In this document: positions 1 to 4,452 of the stretch, one piece after another
Position numbering within the stretch: the stretch's first letter is position 1
How the letters are laid out: each line of letters opens with the position of its first letter
Source of the DNA: JAOABV01 sp964473505
GTDB lineage: Bacteria; Hydrothermota; Tepidihabitantia; Tepidihabitantales; CAIPLT01
Direction: 5' to 3'
NCBI GenBank assembly: GCA_964473505.1
Contig: CAYYPG010000058.1
Coordinates: 1 to 13,521, forward strand
DNA length: 13,521 bases
The notes under the pieces: model-generated
Database searches by the model: none
Seen by the model: only the letters and a program-made list of their open reading frames with translations
What the model was told of the DNA's origin: nothing
Program-made: the position numbers and the translations under genes

Positions 1-1
1 A

Positions 2-36
2 AAGTTGGAATTAAAGTTGCGGTTTCTAAGTTGGAA
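2..36. repeat. short direct repeat at window edge
   Basis: The 9-mer AAGTTGGAA occurs at 2-10 and again at 28-36, with a related partial copy (AAAGTTG) between them at about 13-19. The spacing is 26 bp. It sits just upstream of the promoter of the GNAT-like gene. It could be the edge of a dispersed repeat cut by the window, or an operator-like direct repeat; neither can be decided here. Confidence 0.3.
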
Positions 37-47
37 CGACATTTTCC

Positions 48-77
48 TTGACAAATCGGGAAGGGGGGTATTAATAT
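48..77 (+). promoter_or_regulatory. sigma70-type promoter of the GNAT-like gene
   Basis: A perfect -35 TTGACA (48-53) is followed after 18 nt by TAATAT (72-77), a 4/6 match to TATAAT. The predicted transcript starts near position 84 and gives a leader of about 60 nt before the ATG at 144. The -10 hexamer is identical to that of the second plus-strand promoter at 1413-1441. Confidence 0.55.
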
Positions 78-124
78 TAGGCAGTATGAAACTAAATAAT
101 AACATATCAATCTATAGTAAACAT

Positions 125-138
125 AGAAAGGAGGTGAT
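125..138 (+). promoter_or_regulatory. unusually long Shine-Dalgarno site
   Basis: AGAAAGGAGGTGAT matches, over 14 nt, the complement of the canonical bacterial 16S rRNA 3' end (GATCACCTCCTTTCT). GGAGG ends 9 nt before the ATG at 144. It fixes the start codon and contrasts with most minus-strand genes in this window, which have no Shine-Dalgarno sequence. Confidence 0.85.
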
Positions 139-143
139 AAAAA

Positions 144-1244
144 ATGCGTTATGATATTACTCATATTAATGGTAACATCAACGGACGTTCATTTACGGGC
201 GAAGGAAAAGGGTCATTTGACACAGACACATCTGTTTCAGAAGGACGAATTGTATTTCTAAAATTTCCCAACAACTACATGCCTCTATTATGTCGTTCAT
301 GGCGATGTAAACATCATCCCTGTGTACCGCCAAAGAACAATCCACAACTTAAACTCTTTCCACGAAGAAATTATGATTTAGACGAAACGGTAATTTACAT
401 CAGCGGTGCATCAGGTAAAATACATACAACCGGTAAAGTCCGAGAGATATTTCCGGAAACAACCGAAGCTTTTAGTGAGTTTAATGGTTGGTACAATGGA
501 CCACTTGATGTCGCAACGATTCCTATTCACCGAGAAACTTTTACTCCAATCGAGAGTGGTATCTATCACATCTGTGGATATCGCATGGTAGAAATAAAAA
601 ACAAAACGACCGTTGAAACCCAATGGTACGGAAAACTAATTCTACACCTGCAAGAAGGCGATGAATGGAATCCGCTTGCTTTTACCCAAGAATATCAGTT
701 AAAATCTTGGAATTGGAAATGGAGCGAAACAGAATCGATTTTAGATAAAGTTGTGGAAGTATCTAAGCTAGTTGAAGAGATGGTAACATCTCATCCTGTG
801 AACGCAGAAGAAGTCTCAATCGCCTATGAACTTTATCGTAAAATCGAAGAATATAAATTAAGTCAAATCGGTTTAACTGCCGACCAAGTCCCAATTTTTA
901 CACTTGAGTCATTCCAATCATTTTTAGAAAACAATAAGATGTTAGTATTGGGTGCTTGGCGCAATAATCAGCTTGTTGGACTGGGAGTCGCATCACTTGA
1001 AACTGAATGCGATGACTTATTATTTCCACCGTATGGTGACATTCTGTGCTTAGCCGTCAATCGTAATTATTTAGGATTAGGCGTAGAATCTCACTTATTC
1101 TCAAATTTATCTATTTGGCTCAAGGAAAAAGGATGTAAGGTAATTCGAACAACAATCCCCTCAGGTATCTATTTTGAAGAATTGTTGTGGGAGAGTCTCG
1201 GTGTAAAACCAGTTGTTATCCGCGGTCAAATCAAACTACCTTAA
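144..1244 (+). CDS. unknown N-terminal domain + GNAT-like acetyltransferase domain
   Basis: This 366-residue protein has two visible parts. The C-terminal part (about 220-366) looks like a GNAT N-acyltransferase fold: a beta strand with LVLGAWRNNQLVGLG (267-281), then LAVNRNYLGLGVESHLF (303-319), a degenerate form of the acetyl-CoA loop (Q/R)xxGxG/A followed by a helix, and a late LLWESLGVKPV segment like the usual Y-x-x-x-G-F end. The first 200 residues match nothing I recognise. They are rich in beta-forming and aromatic residues and contain a Cys/His cluster, C50, C55, H57, H58, C60, that could bind metal. There is no signal peptide or membrane segment, so it is probably cytosolic. The gene has its own promoter and a very strong ribosome site. 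No neighbour lies on this strand before the small ORF at 1516. The acceptor substrate is unknown; the GNAT assignment is moderately sure, the N-terminal role open. Confidence 0.8.
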   Translation: MRYDITHINGNINGRSFTGEGKGSFDTDTSVSEGRIVFLKFPNNYMPLLCRSWRCKHHPCVPPKNNPQLKLFPRRNYDLDETVIYISGASGKIHTTGKVREIFPETTEAFSEFNGWYNGPLDVATIPIHRETFTPIESGIYHICGYRMVEIKNKTTVETQWYGKLILHLQEGDEWNPLAFTQEYQLKSWNWKWSETESILDKVVEVSKLVEEMVTSHPVNAEEVSIAYELYRKIEEYKLSQIGLTADQVPIFTLESFQSFLENNKMLVLGAWRNNQLVGLGVASLETECDDLLFPPYGDILCLAVNRNYLGLGVESHLFSNLSIWLKEKGCKVIRTTIPSGIYFEELLWESLGVKPVVIRGQIKLP

Positions 1245-1300
1245 TTCCGATGACACATTACATAATTGGTCATTTATTAGTGGTTTAATTTTTTTCTTTC

Positions 1301-1363
1301 TCTTCGTGCATTTGTGGTAATAATCAATTTTCGGTGATTATCAGTGTTTCTCGGTGGTAAAAG
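1301..1363 (+). repeat. degenerate GTG-rich repeat phrases
   Basis: Three related modules follow each other: TCTTCGTGCATTTGTGGTAA, then TTTCGGTGATTATCAGTG, then TTTCTCGGTGGTAAAA. Each mixes the core (T)CGGTG or GTGGT with short AT-rich linkers. I recall similar short phrases (of the form CTCTGTGGTAA) scattered downstream of genes in several environmental phyla. That recollection is from memory and the function of such repeats is not known to me. It lies about 55 nt after the GNAT-like stop codon. Confidence 0.4.
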
Positions 1364-1412
1364 TTGAAGTAAGAAAAACTTTCATACTACTGGCAAGAAG
1401 AAATGGTAATTA

Positions 1413-1441
1413 TTGGCAATTCTTGAATTGGGTGATAATAT
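1413..1441 (+). promoter_or_regulatory. candidate promoter with palindrome in the spacer
   Basis: TTGGCA (1413-1418, 5/6 match to -35) is followed by a 17-nt spacer and TAATAT (1436-1441), the same -10 as the GNAT-like gene promoter. A perfect 14-bp palindrome, CAATTCTTGAATTG (1417-1430), overlaps the -35 box and spacer and could be an operator. Transcription would begin near 1448, giving a leader of about 68 nt before the small ORF at 1516. Confidence 0.4.
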
Positions 1442-1466
1442 AAGTTTTATAAAGTTTTAAAGTAAT

Positions 1467-1513
1467 GTGTATCCTACACCATGTTTAAACATAATGTAGA
1501 AAGGAGGATACAT
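1467..1513 (+). promoter_or_regulatory. leader with mutually exclusive pairings at the ribosome site
   Basis: GTGTA-TCC-TACAC (1467-1479) forms a small hairpin. Part of it, TGTATCCT (1468-1475), is also perfectly complementary to AGGATACA (1505-1512), which overlaps the Shine-Dalgarno, so that pairing would hide the ribosome site. A third option, ATGTA (1494-1498) with TACAT (1509-1513), would leave the Shine-Dalgarno exposed in a 10-nt loop. A self-complementary ATGTTTAAACAT lies between (1481-1492). This is the layout of a translational switch, but no known riboswitch class is recognised and the folds were drawn by hand. Confidence 0.35.
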
Positions 1514-1515
1514 CT

Positions 1516-1590
1516 ATGGCAAAAAAAATTCACATAAAAATCCTCGAGCTACATTTAAAACAAATTAATTTTTTCAGATTCCTTTCTTAG
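1516..1590 (+). CDS. 24-codon small ORF with strong ribosome site
   Basis: The ATG at 1516 is preceded by AGAAAGGAGG with GGAGG at 1503-1507 and an ideal 8-nt spacing. The predicted peptide is 24 residues. It begins MAKKIHIKIL, is lysine-rich at the start, ends NFFRFLS, and has no recognised family. A candidate promoter lies 75 nt upstream and a weak hairpin plus T-run 30 nt downstream, so a complete short transcription unit is plausible. It may be a leader peptide, a small toxin-like peptide, or the surviving 5' end of a deleted gene. The upstream sequence AAACATA...GAAAGGAGG resembles the leader of the GNAT-like gene, so the two could share origin. No function is assigned. Confidence 0.4.
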   Translation: MAKKIHIKILELHLKQINFFRFLS

Positions 1591-1619
1591 ATTCTAAAAC
1601 CACTTCACAATGAAATTTT

Positions 1620-1641
1620 GTCTACTTGTATATAGACTTTT
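1620..1641 (+). terminator. weak terminator-like hairpin after the small ORF
   Basis: GTCTA (1620-1624) pairs with TAGAC (1633-1637) across an 8-nt loop and is followed directly by TTTT (1638-1641). The stem is only 5 bp, so this is marginal. Its position, 30 nt after the small ORF stop, is what makes it worth listing. Confidence 0.25.
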
Positions 1642-1720
1642 GCCAAACACTTTTTAATCAAAACAAATCTCTATTGAACAACAAACTTTAAGCCTGACTT
1701 CTCTTAATTAATTTTCTTAC

Positions 1721-1735
1721 GCCAAATTCTTTGGC
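1721..1735. repeat. perfect 6-bp hairpin
   Basis: GCCAAA-TTC-TTTGGC is a perfect inverted repeat with a 3-nt loop. No T-run follows on either strand, so it is not a good terminator. Role unknown. Confidence 0.4.
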
Positions 1736-1802
1736 AAGAGACCGTATGTGCTTTGAAACTTTATAAGACTAACTATCATCTCTTAAATAAAGATAAACAT
1801 AA

Positions 1803-1828
1803 AAAACATTAGTTATAACTAATGTTTT
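1803..1828 (-). terminator. 26-bp perfect palindrome, terminator-like
   Basis: Two perfect 13-bp arms meet without a spacer: AAAACATTAGTTA then TAACTAATGTTTT. On the minus strand it ends in a run of six T; on the plus strand only in TTTT. It could end minus-strand transcripts coming from the tRNA side, or both directions. The stem is very AT-rich, so a cruciform or protein-binding palindrome is an alternative. Confidence 0.4.
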
Positions 1829-1890
1829 GATAAGGCGAATTTTTAGATAAGTTCTTGTTTTTCTTAGAGATATTGCAATTTATTTAAAAA

Positions 1891-1925
1891 GGAGGGTACA
1901 GTCCCCTCCACAGCCTTATGGGTTG
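1891..1925 (+). repeat. G/C-rich tandem hairpins in AT-rich DNA
   Basis: GGAGGG (1891-1896) pairs with CCCTCC (1904-1909) around a 7-nt loop. One base further, CAGCC (1911-1915) pairs with GGTTG (1921-1925), with one G-U pair, around a 5-nt loop. Two back-to-back hairpins of high GC in this AT-rich stretch look like a small repeat element or a structured RNA fragment; no family is recognised. Confidence 0.4.
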
Positions 1926-1973
1926 CTTGAAAAATAGCCAAGAAAGTCGTTTGGGGCAATAAGGTCAGTGAAA

Positions 1974-1997
1974 GTTTGGGTGTCGGTTTGGGTATCG
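1974..1997 (+). repeat. 12-bp tandem repeat
   Basis: GTTTGGGTGTCG is followed immediately by GTTTGGGTATCG (11 of 12 identical), then by a partial third copy, GTTTT. It lies just right of the G/C-rich hairpins and belongs to the same G-rich patch (about 1955-2000). Confidence 0.55.
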
Positions 1998-2096
1998 GTT
2001 TTAGCAGAGATAAAATTGTCAATTTATAAGTGATTAACAAAATTAATATGAGTATAGTTAAGGAAAACATATTAGACACAATGGACAGAGTTATTA

Positions 2097-2269
2097 TATT
2101 AGTAGTTCAAGAAATCATTTACTTTTATGCTGAGATAACATTTAGCACTTCAGGAAAAAACAATTAAAATATAATGGTTGGTGTTAGTAATTCAGGAATT
2201 CATTTACACTTACTTTTATACAAAGACAACACTTAATAGTCTCGGAAAAACAATTAATGGAATAATGTC
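2097..2269. repeat. diverged tandem duplication of about 80 bp
   Basis: Copy A (2097-2177) and copy B (2182-2269) align along their length. TTAGTAGTTCAAGAAATCAT aligns with TTAGTAATTCAGGAATTCAT, then CTTTTAT with CTTTTAT, then GGAAAAAACAATTAA with GGAAAAACAATTAA. B has a 6-bp insertion (CACTTA). Hand alignment gives roughly four of five bases identical outside the gap. Neither copy has a sustained ORF, so this is an old non-coding duplication or a remnant of a repeat array. Confidence 0.6.
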
Positions 2270-2446
2270 AGATATATTGGGTCCATAAATTAGGAAATCG
2301 TTCTTTGCATCGTGAAGTAATAAGCATTTTCTGTTTTCTTAGATGATTTACAGCGATTATAATAAGAAAGATTAACCGGATTTTCCATTTAGACTGCTAC
2401 ACTCATAATACCAATACCAATGGAGTTGATGTAGCGGAGACTAGAA

Positions 2447-2668
2447 CTATGGTAGGTTTAGTACGAACCTAACCCGTTTATTAAGGTATATCCTGTTGAA
2501 TTCAAAAAGTTCTCTTATACGCAGTAGAATAGATCGGCTATTGATTAACCTTTTATTAATTTAGAGATTTCTTATTTCTTGGGTAGCGTCAAGATTTTTA
2601 ACTAAATGGGCTTTTTCTTTTATAAATGTGCTTTCGTTTTTAAATATTAAACAAGGCCGAAGGTACAT
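2447..2668 (-). pseudogene. possible interrupted small ORF, unknown
   Basis: On the minus strand an ATG at 2668 opens 35 codons (starting MYLRPCLIFKNE, ending ATQEIRNL), meets TAA at 2563-2561, and then the same frame stays open for 37 more codons to TAG at 2449-2447. The joined 73-codon product is hydrophilic and basic toward its end (NSRSILLRIRELF). No ribosome site precedes the ATG and no family is recognised. It could be a remnant of a small gene broken by a nonsense mutation, or chance in AT-rich DNA. Confidence 0.2.
2451..2474. repeat. inverted repeat
   Basis: GGT-AGGTT pairs with AACCT-A-ACC around the 7-nt loop TAGTACG, with a single bulged A. It lies right at the 3' end of the interrupted minus-strand ORF but has no T-run. 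Role unknown. Confidence 0.35.
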
Positions 2669-2898
2669 CTTTTCTCTAACATATCAATACTGAATTTACA
2701 CAAAATATTATACACTACTTCTTTTTTAGGGGAACATTAATTCAAAATTATTGGAAGGTAATGATTCGTATGGTGAGATAATTAATTTGATAAAAATAGA
2801 GCTAAACAAAAAGATATGTGTTTTCTATCGCTTTCCATATGTTTCTGTTATAATTTCTCTTTGTTACCGCTCAGTTTTGGTATTTAATTAAAAATAAA

Positions 2899-2973
2899 TA
2901 GCGCCACGGGGATTTGAACCCCGGTCTTCTGGCTGAGAACCAGATGTCCTAGGCCGGACTAGACGATGGCGCC
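2899..2973 (-). tRNA. tRNA-Glu(CTC)
   Basis: The minus strand folds into a full 75-nt cloverleaf. The acceptor is GGCGCCA with TGGCGCT, with a G1-U72 pair and discriminator A. There is a D arm containing GTCTAG...CTAGGAC, an anticodon stem TCTGG/CCAGA with loop TTCTCAG, and a T arm CCGGGG-TTCAAAT-CCCCG. Anticodon CTC (2937-2935) reads GAG, glutamate. No CCA is encoded; the gene is followed by ATTTATTTTTAATT. It begins 36 nt after the stop of ATPase subunit E, so it may be cotranscribed with it. tRNA genes are common integration sites, and the odd left region lies beyond its 3' end, but no duplicated tRNA 3' end is visible in this window. Confidence 0.95.
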
Positions 2974-3009
2974 AATTTTAACTTATATCAAATAGCATAT
3001 AACAAATGA

Positions 3010-3555
3010 TTATTTTGTAAAGAGTAATTTAGATAACTCAACAATTAGTTCATTTTTTAGGGACTTAATTATCCGGTCAAGAGAATAATTTAAATCTATC
3101 CGACTCTTCTTTATTATTATTCCTCGGTTCAAGTTATTATCCGGGATTAATTTCATATTCGGCATTAATTTTTGTATTTGATTGTAGTCAGAAGATGCGA
3201 CAATTATTTCCGCATCGTTATCATACTGCAACTTTATGATATCAGTAAGGATTTGATAATACTTATCCGAAAAGATAAATTTTTCTATCGCCTGATTAAA
3301 GATTTGGTCAATTATTGTCCACTTCGCCTGTAGAATTTCTTTTTGCCCCTCAATTTGGACATTGGAAATTGCCTGAGTTTTTAGGAGTGCTTTTTGTTGA
3401 GTAATTTTGTTATGATGTTCGTTAGTTAGTTTAACTATTTGTGCATTGGTCGATTCTTTGAGTTTGGCGATTTCCTGTTCGTATTTTTCTTTGATTTCAT
3501 TGGCTTTTTGCTGAGCGGTATTAATTATTGTTTGGGTTAATTTCTCGATTGACAT
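3010..3555 (-). CDS. atpE: V/A-type ATPase subunit E (peripheral stalk)
   Basis: The protein has 181 residues, the usual size for prokaryotic V/A-ATPase subunit E. Residues 1 to about 80 form a long charged helix rich in K, E and Q (QQKANEIKEKYEQEIAKLKE), a coiled coil. The C-terminal half has alternating hydrophobic strands and ends in IKSLKNELIVELSKLLF, typical of the globular domain that grips the catalytic head. It would pair with the small subunit H encoded at 6798-7121 to form the stator stalk. The family is known for this role; the assignment rests on architecture and on lying downstream of subunits I and K. An unusual 324-nt spacer separates it from subunit K. The ribosome site is weak (GGTAGG at a suitable distance). 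The gene order breaks after it: a tRNA follows rather than subunits C, F, A, B and D. Confidence 0.85.
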   Translation of the reverse strand: MSIEKLTQTIINTAQQKANEIKEKYEQEIAKLKESTNAQIVKLTNEHHNKITQQKALLKTQAISNVQIEGQKEILQAKWTIIDQIFNQAIEKFIFSDKYYQILTDIIKLQYDNDAEIIVASSDYNQIQKLMPNMKLIPDNNLNRGIIIKKSRIDLNYSLDRIIKSLKNELIVELSKLLFTK

Positions 3556-3598
3556 AATAATTTACCTACCACAGAAATACTGAGACACAATGTTCTTC

Positions 3599-3702
3599 AT
3601 AGTCTCAATCTTTGGTATTGTTTTTCATAATATTCAATCTTTGATATCATTTCGAGTATTTAATATTCTTCATAGTATTTAATCTTAGATATCGTTTTTC
3701 AG
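3599..3702. repeat. degenerate tandem repeat in the K-E spacer
   Basis: Three related units start at about 3599, 3627 and 3672. The shared plus-strand core is ATA(G/A)TATTcAATCTTtGaTATcgTTTTTC. The first and third are preceded by TTCTTC. On the minus strand every unit contains ATGAA(G/A)AA(C/T), so the transcript would carry three tiny ORFs (8, 7 and 12 codons) in series before subunit E. None has a good ribosome site, so coding is unlikely; an old tandem duplication fits better. Confidence 0.5.
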
Positions 3703-3722
3703 TAGTATTGATTAATCCGAAT

Positions 3723-3868
3723 TTAGGGTCGTTGTTTTTCCAGTATGCCAGTAGCTAACATATGCGCGTTGTCTAAAAATTTTGGTAAGGCGAAATTTCA
3801 ATTGCCTTGGTAATAGTTTTTTGAGTCAACTGATTCATTCGGTTTATACTTGGTGGTTCTGTGTCCAA
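3723..3868 (-). pseudogene. possible frameshifted small ORF, unknown
   Basis: One frame runs open from within the end of subunit K through TTG at 3868 and ATG at 3838 (MNQLTQKTITKAIEISPYQ) to a TAG just after the run CCAAAATTTTTAG (about 3783-3773). A one-base shift in that homopolymer joins it to KFLDNAHMLATGILEKQRP, ending at TAA (3725-3723). The joined product would be about 48 residues from the TTG. It reads like a small helical protein but matches nothing I know. No ribosome site is seen. Real decay and chance openness are both possible. Confidence 0.2.
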
Positions 3869-3879
3869 TAAATAATCGG

Positions 3880-4359
3880 TTATCCTAATTTTATTCCCAT
3901 TTGTAAGAAAATTGTAACCAGTAATCCGAGCACCGCATAAGTTTCAACCATTGCACCATAAATGATTGCTTTTACTGATTCTGTTGGTCTTTTCGCAACT
4001 AATTCACAACCCGCGGCACAAACCTTTCCTTGCCAGATTGCTGAGAGCAATCCAGCAAAAGCAATCGGAAGACAAGCGCCAAACATTTGTAACCCTTGAC
4101 CGAAAGTAATTGGTACCGGATTACCTAAAAGTCCAAGTTTCATTATGCCCAGGAATGCGGCTAAAAATCCGTAAAATCCTTGGGTACCAGGTAAGACCAC
4201 GAGAATAAATAAACTACCGAATTTTCCCGGGTCTTCAGATAAGACACCATTTGCAACCTGGGATGCTAAACCAATACCGATTGCGGAACCAATCCCAGCC
4301 ATTAAGGCTGCAAGTCCACAACCAGTGATTGCAATTGCTAAACCTAACGGGTCAACCAT
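3880..4359 (-). CDS. atpK: V/A-type ATPase rotor subunit K (Na+-type proteolipid)
   Basis: This 159-residue protein is a fused double hairpin with four membrane helices, forming the membrane rotor ring. Helix 1 has the glycine-rich packing pattern AGIGSAIGIG (21-30). Helix 2 carries LPGTQGFYG (56-64), the loop between hairpins leads to IWQGK (Q110), and helix 4 carries GAMVETYAVLG with E139. In Enterococcus hirae NtpK the Na+ ligands are L61, T64, Q65, Q110 and E139 (with Y68 nearby); here L56, T59, Q60, Q110, E139 and Y63 occupy the same places. Only one acidic site exists per double hairpin, as in that enzyme. AGGAGG at 4364-4369 supports this start. The gene lies 93 nt after subunit I. Sodium coupling is inferred from these residues. 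Confidence 0.95.
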   Translation of the reverse strand: MVDPLGLAIAITGCGLAALMAGIGSAIGIGLASQVANGVLSEDPGKFGSLFILVVLPGTQGFYGFLAAFLGIMKLGLLGNPVPITFGQGLQMFGACLPIAFAGLLSAIWQGKVCAAGCELVAKRPTESVKAIIYGAMVETYAVLGLLVTIFLQMGIKLG

Positions 4360-4452
4360 TTCGCCTCCTGTGGAATTAACCTCTGAGCATCAAATAACTC
4401 AGGGTTGAAATGTATTTTTTCTTTATGACTTTTTTTATTTAGTTGTATAGTG

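Larger units (their letters stand above)
1245..2898. other. 1.65-kb region without a confident large gene
   Basis: Between the GNAT-like gene and the tRNA there is no long ORF with family resemblance. What can be seen is listed separately: a GTG-rich repeat, a candidate promoter-leader-small ORF unit, several hairpins, a G/C-rich inverted repeat with a 12-bp tandem repeat, a diverged tandem duplication and a possibly interrupted minus-strand ORF. The stretch is where transcription from the two strands converges, yet only weak terminator-like structures are present. Decaying accessory DNA is the simplest reading. Confidence 0.6.
3556..3879 (-). other. long K-E intergenic spacer with repeats
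   Basis: ATPase genes of one operon are normally packed closely, but 324 nt separate subunit K from subunit E. The spacer contains, in transcription order, a small broken ORF (3868-3723) and a degenerate tandem repeat (3702-3599). An inverted repeat TGAGAC/GTCTCA (3581-3586 with 3602-3607) lies just before subunit E. A hairpin AAGGC/GCCTT (3787-3791 with 3804-3808) is followed on the minus strand by ACCAAAATTTTT, a weak attenuator-like layout. No clear promoter for subunit E was found. Confidence 0.6.

Noticed and set aside
1612..1752. Plus-strand frame with short open runs after the small ORF (MKFCLLVYRLL and following)
   Set aside because: It is interrupted by several stops within 140 nt. 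The protein-like look comes from AT-rich codons, and there is no ribosome site.
1955..2000. G-quadruplex
   Set aside because: Only three runs of three or more G are present and the spacings are long; not convincing.
1864..2079. 71-codon minus-strand ORF
   Set aside because: Its sequence (LKPIPKPTPK) merely reflects the plus-strand GGGT/GTCGG tandem repeat and G-rich hairpins. There is no ribosome site and no family resemblance.
2221..2472. Plus-strand frame open for about 40 codons ending near 2470
   Set aside because: It has two internal stops, no start with a ribosome site and no recognisable motif, and overlaps the repeat copy B.
2800..2860. Terminator after tRNA-Glu
   Set aside because: Only a 5-bp ATATG/CATAT pairing with a 16-nt loop before CTTTTTG; too weak to call.
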